Source: JAWXCM01 sp034408745 (lineage in GTDB: Bacteria; Acidobacteriota; Terriglobia; Bryobacterales; Bryobacteraceae). From it: a DNA stretch of 37,204 bases. Under the pieces are notes generated by a model. It was not told the DNA's origin and did not search any database. It worked only from the letters and a program-made list of their open reading frames with translations. The translations under genes and the position numbers were made by a program. Positions 22,441 through 31,406 of this stretch are shown one piece after another. The first letter of the stretch is position 1. Each line of letters opens with the position of its first letter. Location of the stretch: the NCBI GenBank assembly GCA_034408745.1, contig JAWXCM010000143.1:1-37204 (forward strand). Direction: 5' to 3'.

Positions 22441-24416
22441 TTGCCAAAGGTCCGGGGATAACGGGGATTGAGCAGGACTTTCTCAACAAATGCGTCGCCT
22501 TCGACGGTATCTCCGGAAAGAGACACCGCCATTTTGAACGTGAGGTCGGTCTGGTCCATGTAGCCGGTGAAGAGGAAGGCTCCGGGGCCTTCGGCGGTGA
22601 CGGGGACGCTGGATCCGGTGTGGTTTCCGGTGCGGAAGCCGACGGCCATGCGCATTCGGCCCTTGCCGCGCACTTCGCGGTTTTCGGGGTATCCGTCGCC
22701 ATTGTCATCGATGTAGTCAGGGAATCCGTCGGTGGCGTAGATGGCGGAGCGCCGCTGTCCGGGAGGCCCTTCGATGCCTGAGGTATTGGGATCGCCACCG
22801 GAGTTGAAGTAGCCGTAGGATGCGCGGACGTTGGTATTGGCGTCGGGATAGAGGCGCATGTTCTGGTTGCCGAGAGGGCTTTGGAGTTGGAGGCTGAGGG
22901 GCGCGCCGCGGTCAGTGAGTTCGCGATCGGACATATCTGTGAGTCCGATGATGCTCATGGACTGATCGTGGTCGGCGGTGACGACGATGAGGGTGTCTTT
23001 TTCGCTGCGGGCGGCGGCCCAGCGTCTGGCCCATCCGACGGTCTTGTCGAGTTCGATGACCTCCCAGATGGTACCGGCGGCGTGGTTGGGATGAGACTGC
23101 TTGTCGATTTGCCCACCCTCAATCATGAGGATGAATGGCTGGTCGCCGTTGGGTCCGGCGAGGGCCTGAATGGCCTTTTCCGCCATCAGATCGAGGAAGG
23201 GTTGGTCAGTCCATGTGCCGAAGTTGGGGGTCGGTTCGGAGCCGGGCCGGGTGAGGCCGAGCTTGTCGTAAACCGGCTCAAGGTTGCCATTGGCGGTGGC
23301 GCGGATGCCGCTGGAGTGGCGAGCGACGGTGTTGGGCCGGCGAAAGAGTCCGAGCAGTGGCAGGGTGGAAGGGCCGACGGCGCGGAGTTCGGTGGCGGTG
23401 GAGACGAAGGCGTAGCCCTTATCGCGGAACTCGCGGACAAGGTCTCGGCCATCGGCGCGGATGTCGGGGTCGAAATCCTCTTTACCACCGCCGAGCATCA
23501 CATCGTAGGCTGGCTGGCCGTTGAGGAAGGGGTTTTCGAGGAACTGGCGGGCGACCTCAAAGCGGGCTTCGCGGGCGGCGGTGTGGGCACCTTCGGCGGC
23601 GGGAGTGGCGTCGGTGATGTAGGTATTGGTGACGACTCCGGTGCGGTAGCCGTACTTGCGCTTCATGTACTCCCAGAGAGTTTCCACGCGGGGATTATCG
23701 AGCATGGCGGGCTGGGTGGCGAGGCTCATTCCGGCGAGCCAGCGGCAGTCGGTGCCGTCGGGGAGGACACTGAGGGCTCCGTCGAAGGTCTTATTGCCGG
23801 TGGTCCATGCGGAAGCGGTGTTGGCCGAATCGGGCACGAGGCGGTCCGAGGCGTAGGTCATGGACATGCCGGAGATGGGCATCTGGTCCATTTCGAGGAG
23901 CTTGTCGAAGAAGCCCTCGCGGAAGCCAGCGACTCCGGGGACGGTCTCCACGCTGCGGGCCACGATGCGGCCGGCGTCGCGATAGCTGTTGCCCATGGCG
24001 TCGCCAATGAACAGGATGACGTTGCGCTTTTTCTGTGCGAGGGAGAAGGGGTAAACGAGGACGTCCTTGATGCTGCGGAGGGGACCGCCGGGGGCAGGTA
24101 GTTCGGCGATGAGGCGGACCCAGCCTGGGGTATCGAAACCGTAGCGATCGGCTCGAATGACGGTGTCGGTGGTGGTGTTGCAGTCCAGATCGGTCTGATA
24201 GGTGGTGGTGAAACGAGAGGTGATGTCCAGGCCGTTGGCGGTGACGCGGAGGCCCGTTGTGCTGGTGGTGTTGCGGAGTTCGATGACGAGGTCCACGCGC
24301 TGGTCCACCAGCAGGCGGGTTCGTTCGAGCAGGGCGATGTCCACGCCGGTTTGCGCGAACAGGGCGGTGTGCAGGGCAAAAACGGCGAACAACAACAGGG
24401 TTGAGGGTCTGATCAT
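22437..24416 (-). CDS. alkaline phosphatase, PhoA family
   Basis: The 659-aa secreted enzyme has a signal peptide ('STLLLFAVFALHTALFAQ') and an extra N-terminal beta domain of about 120 residues. The PhoA core follows: first metal-binding Asp in 'LFIGDAMGN' (D139), the nucleophile region 'VPDSANTASAW' (D196-S197), 'MLGGGKEDFD', 'IEGGQIDKQSHPNH' and 'VVTADHDQS'. These match the two-zinc plus magnesium phosphomonoesterase site. 'DSANTAS' differs slightly from the common 'DSAATAT'. Insertion of an EF-hand-like loop 'DDNGDGYPENRE' before the C-terminal metal histidine 'RTGNHTG' is notable. It hydrolyses phosphate esters in the periplasm, and is probably induced by phosphate starvation, although no Pho box was recognised. 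Confidence 0.92.
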   Translation of the reverse strand: MIRPSTLLLFAVFALHTALFAQTGVDIALLERTRLLVDQRVDLVIELRNTTSTTGLRVTANGLDITSRFTTTYQTDLDCNTTTDTVIRADRYGFDTPGWVRLIAELPAPGGPLRSIKDVLVYPFSLAQKKRNVILFIGDAMGNSYRDAGRIVARSVETVPGVAGFREGFFDKLLEMDQMPISGMSMTYASDRLVPDSANTASAWTTGNKTFDGALSVLPDGTDCRWLAGMSLATQPAMLDNPRVETLWEYMKRKYGYRTGVVTNTYITDATPAAEGAHTAAREARFEVARQFLENPFLNGQPAYDVMLGGGKEDFDPDIRADGRDLVREFRDKGYAFVSTATELRAVGPSTLPLLGLFRRPNTVARHSSGIRATANGNLEPVYDKLGLTRPGSEPTPNFGTWTDQPFLDLMAEKAIQALAGPNGDQPFILMIEGGQIDKQSHPNHAAGTIWEVIELDKTVGWARRWAAARSEKDTLIVVTADHDQSMSIIGLTDMSDRELTDRGAPLSLQLQSPLGNQNMRLYPDANTNVRASYGYFNSGGDPNTSGIEGPPGQRRSAIYATDGFPDYIDDNGDGYPENREVRGKGRMRMAVGFRTGNHTGSSVPVTAEGPGAFLFTGYMDQTDLTFKMAVSLSGDTVEGDAFVEKVLLNPRYPRTFGK

Positions 24417-24499
24417 GGACTGGAGCTCTCTGGGAATATACTACACGGAAGGCCCGCAGTCCATGTGAGGCGGAACCGGTGGGTAAATTGACTCCGGGT

Positions 24500-24522
24500 C
24501 TGACAGGTTGTTATGCTGTCAG
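24500..24522 (-). terminator. possible terminator hairpin after the kinase gene
   Basis: CTGACAG (24500-24506) pairs perfectly with CTGTCAG (24516-24522) across a nine-base loop, just beyond the kinase stop on the minus strand. There is no T-run, so it would be an atypical terminator. The 24417-24528 gap shows nothing else. Confidence 0.35.
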
Positions 24523-24528
24523 CTCTGG

Positions 24529-26078
24529 CTACCGGACGTCTTTGCGGGCGAGCGTAAAGGTAAAGGTGCTGCCCTGGCCGGGCCGGGTCTCGGCCCAGAT
24601 TGTACCGCCATGCCGCTCGACGATGCGTTTGCAGATCGCGAGTCCGATGCCGCTCCCGGTGACGGCTTTGTCGGCTCCGGCACCGCGGCGGAACAGGTCG
24701 AAGATGGCCTTCTCGTCGGCCGGGTCGAAGCCGCGGCCATTGTCCGACACCGAGACTTGCCAGTGGGTTGGAGTCGCGGTGGCCTCGATTCGAACGGTGG
24801 GACGGTCGTTACCGCGGTACTTGATGGCGTTTCCGATGAGGTTCTGGAACAACTGCACCAGCTGGACGTGATCGGCTGTGACGGCAGGGAGATCTTCGGC
24901 GATCACCTCGGCATCGTTTTCCCGGATGCGTTCGAGCAGATTCTGCGTGGCCCAGCTGATGGCATTGCGCAGGCGCACCTCAGAAAAGACGCCGGTGCTC
25001 GCATTGACGGCGTTGGAGTAGGCGAGCAGGTCGCGGATCATCGAAACCATCCGTTTGCCGCCGCTGGCAATGAAGTCGAGGCACTCCTCTGCTTTCGGGT
25101 CGTGGACGCCGATGGATGAGTAGTGCCGCTGCAGCAACTGGGAGAAGGCCGTCATGTTGCGGAGCGGTTCCTGGAGGTCGTGCCCGACGGTGTAGGCGAA
25201 CGCGGCGAGCTCGCGATTGGTGATTTCCAGGTCGCGGGCGGTGCGGCGGAGCTCGTCTTCGAGGTCTTGCGTTCCGCCATATCACGGAACACGAGCACTG
25301 CTCCGACGATTTGCTTCTGTTTGGGGCCGCGAATGGGCGCGCCGCTGTCGTCGATGGAGATTTCGCGCCCGTCCCGCGAGACCAGCAGGGTGTGATTGGC
25401 GAGGCCCATGATGGTACCTTCTTCGAGCACCCGGCGGATGGGGTTGGTGGCTGGCTGGCGGGTGTACTCATTGACAATGACGAACACCTCGGCGATGTCC
25501 TTCCCGCGAGCTTCGGCGAATGTCCAGCCGGTGAGGCGTTCGGCCACCTCGTTGAGGAAAGTGACGCACCCGTCGACATCGGTGCAGATGACACCGTCGC
25601 CGATGCTGGACAGTGTGTCGGCCGCCCACCGTTTGTATTCGGCGGAACCCCGTTCGGCCTCTTCCATGCTCTGGAAGCGCTGCGTCATCCCGGCGAGCTG
25701 GCGCGTGGTGTCGGCCGCGGTGGCCATCGCTTTGCGGCGGCCCTGCTCCCGGCGCTCATTCAGCCAGACGAGCAGAATCGATGACGCCATAAAGACGCCG
25801 AGGGTGAGGGCGTCGGCCGGGGATTCGACATCGAAGGACAGGACGGGAACAATGAAGAGGAACTGCACGATGAGTGCGGCGAGTCCGGTGACCAGCAGGC
25901 CTGGGCCGAGGCCGCCGTACCACGACGCGAGGATCACGGCCGGGTAATAGGTGATGAAGGGCACCACAGTAGGTCCGAGCACGGCACCGATTGCACCCCG
26001 GAGCACCGTAGCAGCGGCCAGGCAGGCGACAGCAAAACCGTATCGTGCGGCGGGACTGGTAATCATTTCCTTGCTCAT
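24529..26078 (-). pseudogene. DUF4118/PAS sensor histidine kinase split by a frameshift
   Basis: ATG 26078, seven bases after the regulator stop and behind an AGGA site, opens a protein with a KdpD-type four-helix membrane domain ('AVLGPTVVPFITYYPAVILA', 'LALTLGVFMASSILLVWL' type segments). A PAS domain follows ('SSIGDGVICTDVDGCVTFLN'), up to 'VLVFRDMAERK'. The frame is then lost near 25270. The next frame continues 'LEDELRRTARDLEITNREL', 'GHDLQEPLRNMTAF' (phospho-acceptor His), 'NLIGNAIKYRG', 'DNGRGFDP' and 'GSGIGLAICKR', to 24529. Repaired, it would be about 515 residues and a complete sensor kinase. One indel, real or an assembly error, separates sensor from catalytic half. It would form an operon with the sigma-54 activator. 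Confidence 0.85.
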
Positions 26079-26085
26079 GGTGAGT

Positions 26086-27999
26086 TTATCCTGGATGGCC
26101 CGGACGCTCAATGCCAAGCTTTTTCATGCGGAACTGTAGTGTCGACCGCTTTAATCCGAGGCGCGCAGCGGCGCCGAAGGGTCCGGCGAGAACCCATTTG
26201 GTTGCTTCGAGGGCGTGCAAAATGTGGTCTCGCTCCGCCTTTTTGAGAGTTCCTTCATCCGCGGAGGCTGACAGCGGCTGGCGCAGTTCTCCGGCGGGAA
26301 TCTGTAAAACGCTGCCTTGCGTGACGATTACGGCGCGCTCGATGAGGTTTTGCAGTTCGCGCACGTTGCCGGGCCAGTCATAGCGCGTCAGTAAGTCGAG
26401 AGATTCGGCGGAAATCGAAGTAATTTCGCGGCGCATTCTACGCGCATGTAACTGGACAAAATGGCGAACGAGGATGGGGATATCGTCCCGGCGGTCGCGC
26501 AGTGGCGGCACGAACAGCGGGAAGACGTTGAGCCGATAGTAGAGGTCGTCACGAAAGCGGCGTTCGCGGACCATCTGCATGAGGTCGCGGTTGGTGGCTG
26601 CGACGACTCGCACGTCCACCTTCATGGTGTGGCTGGAGCCGAGGCGTTCGAACTCGCGCTCCTGCAGAACGCGCAGCAGTTTGGGCTGGAGGTCGAGCGG
26701 AATCTCGCCGATTTCGTCGAGGAAGAGCGTGCCTCCGTGGGCGAGTTCGAAGCGGCCGATGCGTCGCGCGATGGCTCCGGTGAAGGCGCCGCGTTCGTGG
26801 CCGAAGAGCTCGCTTTCCAGCAGTCCGCCGGGGATAGCTGCGCAGTTGATTTTGACGAATGTCCGGTTGCGGCGCTCGCTGAGGTCGTGGATAGCGCGGG
26901 CGATCAGTTCTTTGCCGGTGCCTGTTTCACCGCAAATCACGACGGCCGAATCAGACGGCGCGACGGTTTCCACCTGGCGCAGGACTGAGAGCAGGGCGGG
27001 GCTCCGGCCGATGATCTCCTCAAACCCGAACTGGCTGCGGATCTCATCCTGAAGGTACAGCTTCTCTTCGGCGAGGCGGGCGTTGAGTTCCGCGATCTGG
27101 CGGTAGGAGAGGGCGTTATCGAGGGCGATGGCGATCTGCCCGGCCACTTCAGACAGCAGTTGGATGTGGGCTTCGGAGAACGTCTCCTCAGGAGCCGGGC
27201 TGGTGAGGCTAAGGGTTCCGAGGGCGCGGTCGCGGAAGACCAGTGGGACGACGCACTGATTGCCGTTCCGGATTTGCGGCTTGCGGCTGGCGGCGGAACC
27301 GGCGGGGATTTCGATGGCGACATCGTCGAGGCGGAAGTGCTTGCGGAGGCACTCGCTGACGGTGGCGATGAGCGACGGGGTGTCGAGGTGGGTGACCACG
27401 GCGTTGTTGATGTCGAGGAGCAGGCGGAGGTGGTCGCGTTCCGTGGCGAGCTGCGCCTGGTAGCTGAGCATTGCGTCGTGATGCATGGCGTTCTCGACGG
27501 CGATGGCGACGGGGCGGGCGGCCTGGGCGAGGAAGGCGAGGTCTTCGTCGGAGTAGGCGCTTGGCTGGAGAGCGCCGAAATTCAGAGTTCCCAGAATGCG
27601 GTTACGCGCGGTGCTGAGCGGGAAAATGGCGAAGCTGCGGACCCCTGCGTCACGGAGCATCCGCTGGATCTCCGGAGCGAATGCCGAGGAGTCTTCGAGG
27701 GCGATATCGCGGGCGTAATACGGTTGTCCCGTTTCGATGACGACAGCCGCGGGAGTCCTGTTGACGGGGAGGATGAGTCCGGCTTTGACGGGTGTTTCTT
27801 TGGCAGCGTTGATGGCGAGCAGCCGGATGGTCTGGGTCCGCGGGTCGTAGAGCGTGATGCTCATGCCGTGGAAGGCGACGATACGGCCCATTGCTTCGCG
27901 GAGTTGTCCGAGAAGCTCGTGGAACTGCTGCTGGGAGACGATGGACTCAGTTACTTCCAGCAGCGTCTGGTAACGCGCTGCGGCGGAAGGGCTCAGCAT
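26086..27999 (-). CDS. sigma-54-dependent transcriptional activator, GAF-GAF-AAA+-Fis HTH
   Basis: The 637-aa FhlA/NifA-like activator has two GAF domains (about 8-175 and 190-300), a short coiled coil and an AAA+ module. The module shows Walker A 'GETGTGKE' (357-364), the sigma-54 contact loop 'GAFTGA' (404-409), Walker B 'GGTLFLDEIGE' (422-432) and 'DWPGNVRELQN' (541-551). A Fis-type DNA-binding helix-turn-helix covers 597-630. It would use ATP to open promoters bound by RNA polymerase-sigma-54 after a ligand or redox signal reaches the GAF domains. There is no receiver domain, so the kinase downstream need not be its partner. It diverges from the TonB-dependent receptor at 28056, which is the natural candidate target, although no -24/-12 promoter was recognised. 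Confidence 0.93.
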   Translation of the reverse strand: MLSPSAAARYQTLLEVTESIVSQQQFHELLGQLREAMGRIVAFHGMSITLYDPRTQTIRLLAINAAKETPVKAGLILPVNRTPAAVVIETGQPYYARDIALEDSSAFAPEIQRMLRDAGVRSFAIFPLSTARNRILGTLNFGALQPSAYSDEDLAFLAQAARPVAIAVENAMHHDAMLSYQAQLATERDHLRLLLDINNAVVTHLDTPSLIATVSECLRKHFRLDDVAIEIPAGSAASRKPQIRNGNQCVVPLVFRDRALGTLSLTSPAPEETFSEAHIQLLSEVAGQIAIALDNALSYRQIAELNARLAEEKLYLQDEIRSQFGFEEIIGRSPALLSVLRQVETVAPSDSAVVICGETGTGKELIARAIHDLSERRNRTFVKINCAAIPGGLLESELFGHERGAFTGAIARRIGRFELAHGGTLFLDEIGEIPLDLQPKLLRVLQEREFERLGSSHTMKVDVRVVAATNRDLMQMVRERRFRDDLYYRLNVFPLFVPPLRDRRDDIPILVRHFVQLHARRMRREITSISAESLDLLTRYDWPGNVRELQNLIERAVIVTQGSVLQIPAGELRQPLSASADEGTLKKAERDHILHALEATKWVLAGPFGAAARLGLKRSTLQFRMKKLGIERPGHPG

Positions 28000-28055
28000 G
28001 GATTGTTCCCCATTGTAGACGCGCGCCGCGCATTAACCATGGTAAAGTAGAACGC

Positions 28056-30359
28056 ATGAAGGTGCGTTGTCTCTTTCTGGTAACTGTGCTTAGCGTTGTT
28101 ACATTCGCGCAGATGACTGCTGTTGTGCGTGGCATGGTTAGCGATGCCCAGGGTCTGGCCGTTGGCGGTGTGGAAGTCCTGGTACGCAATGTGATTACCG
28201 GGTTCGAATCCCGTGCGGAGACAGACGAAGCGGGGCACTTTCAGGTGGCGAACATTCCGCTGCAGACCTATGTTGTTTCCCTGCGGAAATCCGGGTTTCA
28301 GGGTGTGACACGGACTATGGTGCTGCGCTCGAACGTCCCGGCGGTGCTGGACCTGGTGCTTGAGCCCGCGGCGGTGTCGACGCGGGTGGAAGTGACTGAA
28401 GGCGAGTCGGTGCAACTGGTGGACGTGGAGAGCACCGGCACTCGTACGGAGTTGAATCGCCCGACGATGGAGCGGATGCCGGTGGCTCCGGGGAGTCGTG
28501 GGCTGGAATCGATGCTGCTGAGCATGCCGGGATTCGCCGCGAATGCCAATGGCGCCATTCACCCTCGAGGCGCGCACAACCAGATGACCTATGTGGTGGA
28601 CGGCATGCCGATCAGCGATCAGCTTACCGGCGCGTTTGGGAATGCGATTGATGCTTCTGTTGTGCAGTCGATTGAATTGTTTACGGGCAATGTACCGGCC
28701 GAGTTTGGCAACAAGGTTTCGGGCGTGGCGGTGGTGACGACGCGCACGGGGCTGGGGAGCGGACGCAGGTTCAGCGGGTCGACTCAGGCGATTGCCGGCG
28801 AGTTCGACACGTTTGGCAACATTACGCAGGCGGCGGGCGGGTCGGATAAATGGGGCTATTTCGTTTCCTTTAACGCTCTGAAATCGAATCGGTATCTGGA
28901 CCAGGTGGCGCTCGAGAATCTGCATAATGGCGGGAATTCCGAGCGGAGTTTTGGGCGGTTCGACTACCAGATTTCGCCGCTGGATCAGCTCCGGGTGAGT
29001 TTTATGGCTGGCCGGTCGTCTTTGCAACTGGCGAATTTGCCTTCCCAGCATGCCGCGGGTCAGGGTCAGCGGCAGTACTTCCGGGACTGGTCGGGCTCCG
29101 CGGGCTGGCTTCGGACGCTGGATTCGTACTCGACGATTGACACCACGGTTTCTTATCGATCCGGTACGGCCCGGCTGCTGCCGAGTGTTTTCGACACTCC
29201 CGTGACGGCTGAGCAGGACCGTCAACTGGCGACGTTTACCGCGGGGTCTCGGTGGAACCGGGTTGCGGGGCGGCACACGTTTCGTATTGGCGGCGACGTG
29301 CAGCGGTATCCGGTGCGGGAGTACTTCCGTGTCGGGGAGACATTTCCGGTTCGGGGTCCGGAGCGGGAGTTTCGCGGCGAAGCCACGGGTGCGATGTATT
29401 CGGGATTCTTTCAGGATGCCGTGCGGCTGGGCGATTTGCAGGTGAGCCTGGGAGTTCGGTATGACAATTACCGGTTCCTGGTGAATGGCGCGCAGTGGCA
29501 GCCTCGGATTGGTATGGCGTACAAAATAGGTTTCACTGGTACGGTTTTGCGTGCATCGTACAATCGCACTTACCAGACGCCGCCGAACGAGAATTTGCTG
29601 CTGTCGAACCTGGGTTTGGCGGGTGGGAGCCGGCCGCTGGAGCGGATCCGGCCTGAGAAACAGAATGTCTATGAGGTTGGACTGCAGCAGGGCGTTGGGC
29701 GGTATGTCAGTGTGAATGCTGCGTTTTATCATAAGAATTCTGTTGATTTGCAGGATAACGATAATTTCCTGAATACAGGAATCATTTTTCCGATTACGCT
29801 GGCGAAGTCCCGGACGAACGGACTGGAGTCGAGGGTGACCCTGGTTCCGGTGCACGGGTTATCGGGATCGCTGAGCGTGACGCATCTGAGAACGATCGTG
29901 ACTCCGCCGTTCTCCGGGGGGCTGTTTCAGGGCTCGGACCCGGCTGCTGTGTTCGGGACGGCGGCGTTTGTGATCGATCATGATCAGCCGCTGTCGGTGC
30001 ATGGGTTGCTGCAGTATGCAGTTTCGAAGCGGGTTTGGGTTAGCGGGTCCGTGCGGTATGACAGCGGGCTGGTTTCGAATCCTTCGGATCCGGCGGATGT
30101 GGCGGCAGATCCTGATTATCGGGATCTGCTGCCTTATGTGGATTTGGTGGCCGATACGCCTCGCGTTCGGCCCCGGACGGTTGCGGATGTCGCCGTTGGT
30201 TTCGATGGGTATCGGGGGGACCGCCGGCGCTGGGATGTTGTGGCGCAGGTGGCTAATGTTGCCAATGTCACGGCGCTTTATAATTTTCAGTCGGTGTTTG
30301 TGGGCACTCGGCTGGTGCAGCCCCGGACTATGTCGGTGAAGCTGCGGTTTTGGTTTTAG
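28056..30359 (+). CDS. TonB-dependent receptor-like outer-membrane protein, carboxypeptidase-regulatory-like domain
   Basis: The 767-aa product starts at ATG 28056, where the signal peptide 'MKVRCLFLVTVLSVVTFA' begins. A carboxypeptidase-regulatory-like domain follows ('RGMVSDAQGLAVGGVEVLV', 'GHFQVANIPLQTYVVSLR'), then a plug ('RGAHNQMTYVVDGMPISDQL', 'FTGNVPAEFGNKVSGVAVVT') and a barrel with 'YNRTYQTPPNENLLLSNL'. It ends in 'SVKLRFWF', an aromatic outer-membrane signal. It is shorter than the receptor at 16245 and closer to the classical TonB family. The ligand is unknown. It diverges from the sigma-54 activator with only 56 bp between, containing the palindromic GCGCGCCGCGC. A double-hairpin repeat follows its stop codon by four bases. 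Confidence 0.91.
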   Translation: MKVRCLFLVTVLSVVTFAQMTAVVRGMVSDAQGLAVGGVEVLVRNVITGFESRAETDEAGHFQVANIPLQTYVVSLRKSGFQGVTRTMVLRSNVPAVLDLVLEPAAVSTRVEVTEGESVQLVDVESTGTRTELNRPTMERMPVAPGSRGLESMLLSMPGFAANANGAIHPRGAHNQMTYVVDGMPISDQLTGAFGNAIDASVVQSIELFTGNVPAEFGNKVSGVAVVTTRTGLGSGRRFSGSTQAIAGEFDTFGNITQAAGGSDKWGYFVSFNALKSNRYLDQVALENLHNGGNSERSFGRFDYQISPLDQLRVSFMAGRSSLQLANLPSQHAAGQGQRQYFRDWSGSAGWLRTLDSYSTIDTTVSYRSGTARLLPSVFDTPVTAEQDRQLATFTAGSRWNRVAGRHTFRIGGDVQRYPVREYFRVGETFPVRGPEREFRGEATGAMYSGFFQDAVRLGDLQVSLGVRYDNYRFLVNGAQWQPRIGMAYKIGFTGTVLRASYNRTYQTPPNENLLLSNLGLAGGSRPLERIRPEKQNVYEVGLQQGVGRYVSVNAAFYHKNSVDLQDNDNFLNTGIIFPITLAKSRTNGLESRVTLVPVHGLSGSLSVTHLRTIVTPPFSGGLFQGSDPAAVFGTAAFVIDHDQPLSVHGLLQYAVSKRVWVSGSVRYDSGLVSNPSDPADVAADPDYRDLLPYVDLVADTPRVRPRTVADVAVGFDGYRGDRRRWDVVAQVANVANVTALYNFQSVFVGTRLVQPRTMSVKLRFWF

Positions 30360-30363
30360 ATGT

Positions 30364-30401
30364 GGCGGGTCTGGGGACCCGCCGCAGCTCTGGGGAGCTG
30401 C
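30364..30401 (+). repeat. 38-bp double-hairpin repeat, copy C
   Basis: Stem 1 GGCGGGTC/GACCCGCC and stem 2 GCAGCTC/GAGCTGC are both perfect with TGGG loops. They are followed by a C run and then TTT, the most terminator-like of the three copies. It sits between convergent genes. Confidence 0.87.
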
Positions 30402-30430
30402 CCCCCTTTATGCGGCAGGCCCTTGGTTTA

Positions 30431-30835
30431 GTGGGCAGCTGTGTAGCCGGTGGGCTGCCTGTGTAGCCGGTGGGCTGCTGTGCAGCCAGTGGGCAGCTGT
30501 GCAGTCAGTGGGCAGCTGTGCAGTCAGTGGGCAGCTGTGCAGTCAGTGGGCAGATGTGGAGCCCAGTGGGCAGCTGTGTAGCCAGTGGGCAGCTGTGTAG
30601 CCGGTGGGCTGCCTGTGCAGTCAGTGGGCAGCTGTGCAGCCGGTGGGCTGCTGTGTAGCCGGTGGGCTGCCTGTGTAGCCGGTGGGCAGCTGTGTAGCCG
30701 GTGGGCAGATGTGGAGCCCGGTGGGCAGATGTGGAGCCCGGTGGGCAGTTGTGTAGCCGGTGGGCAGATGTGGAGCCCAGTGGGCAGCTGTGTAGCCGGT
30801 GGGCTGCTGTGTAGCCGGGGGTAGCTGTGCAGCCG
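30431..30835 (+). repeat. 405-bp minisatellite, about 21 tandem units of 19-20 bp
   Basis: Units start GTGGGCAG or GTGGGCTG and end in TAGCCG, CAGTCA or GAGCCC(A/G). The common form is GTGGGCAGCTGTGTAGCCG. Twenty nearly complete units plus a final degenerate one abut the stop codon of the minus-strand gene at 30837. Variant units (CAGATGTGGAGCCC, GGCTGCCTG) recur in a patchwork, which suggests expansion by slippage or unequal exchange. Open frames across it are low-complexity and not considered genes. There are no unique spacers, so it is not CRISPR. Confidence 0.93.
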
Positions 30836-30836
30836 G

Positions 30837-31406
30837 CTAGGCGGCGGGCTTTTGCGAAACAAAGCCGAGGTGGCGTTTGAAGAGCTCGGCGCTTAGGCTC
30901 CAGGACTCGTTTTCGATGCGCATGATTTCGTCTGTGTCCTCTTTGCTGAGGATGTTGATGCCGAGATTCATTTTTGTGCGGATGAAGGTGTCGCGGGCTT
31001 CGAAGTTTGCCAGGTACTGGGCGACTACCAGGTCCGTTGATGTGGCTTTGCGGATGCTGGGCCTTGCGTAGGTGTCGTGGCTGAGGTCGAAAGTCGCGGC
31101 GTCGTCGGGCAGGAAGAGGACTCGCATTTCGTCGTGGGGCGAGACTTCGCGCAGGGTGTTGTCGCTGAGGCGCACGACGGCGTGGTGTTCGGCTTCAATG
31201 AACGCATCGGGCCATTCCCAGATGATCCAACCGGTTTGCTGTTTGCCGCCTGAGAGGCTGGTGAAGCGATCTACATTCTCGAACGCATCGAGGGCTTTGG
31301 CTCCGCGAAACGGGCGGACCTGCAGGTAGACCGGACGGGCGGTGGGACAGACTTCGCGACAGAAGTCGAGTACTGCTTTTGAGATAGCTACGGGCGTGGT
31401 GACCAT
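30837..31406 (-). CDS. conserved hypothetical protein, possibly SEC-C-associated family
   Basis: The 189-aa product contains 'FCREVCPTARPVYLQVRPFR', 'GGKQQTGWIIWEWPDAFIEA', 'EHHAVVRLSDNTLREVSPHD' and 'MRVLFLPDDAA'. I have seen this pattern in soluble hypothetical proteins annotated near SEC-C zinc motifs, but the Cys-rich motif itself is absent here. It could bind or process a modified peptide. The function is unknown. There is no signal peptide. Its start overlaps the end of the upstream gene by 19 bp, so the two are co-translated. Its stop codon adjoins the minisatellite. Confidence 0.68.
   Translation of the reverse strand: MVTTPVAISKAVLDFCREVCPTARPVYLQVRPFRGAKALDAFENVDRFTSLSGGKQQTGWIIWEWPDAFIEAEHHAVVRLSDNTLREVSPHDEMRVLFLPDDAATFDLSHDTYARPSIRKATSTDLVVAQYLANFEARDTFIRTKMNLGINILSKEDTDEIMRIENESWSLSAELFKRHLGFVSQKPAA

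Noticed and set aside
22881..24101. Long plus-strand open frame opposite the alkaline phosphatase
   Set aside because: Gly/Ala/Val/Glu-rich composition typical of an antisense shadow in high-GC DNA, with no motif; the minus-strand phosphatase is certain.
28190..28220. tRNA T-arm-like GGGTTCGAATCCC
   Set aside because: It lies inside the signal-proximal coding part of the TonB-dependent receptor, and no acceptor stem or anticodon arm surrounds it.
27993..29855. 620-aa minus-strand open frame opposite the TonB-dependent receptor
   Set aside because: Arg/His/Pro-rich antisense of a clear receptor gene.
30431..30835. CRISPR-like array
   Set aside because: Units are contiguous with no unique spacers, unit length is 19-20 bp and no cas genes are near.
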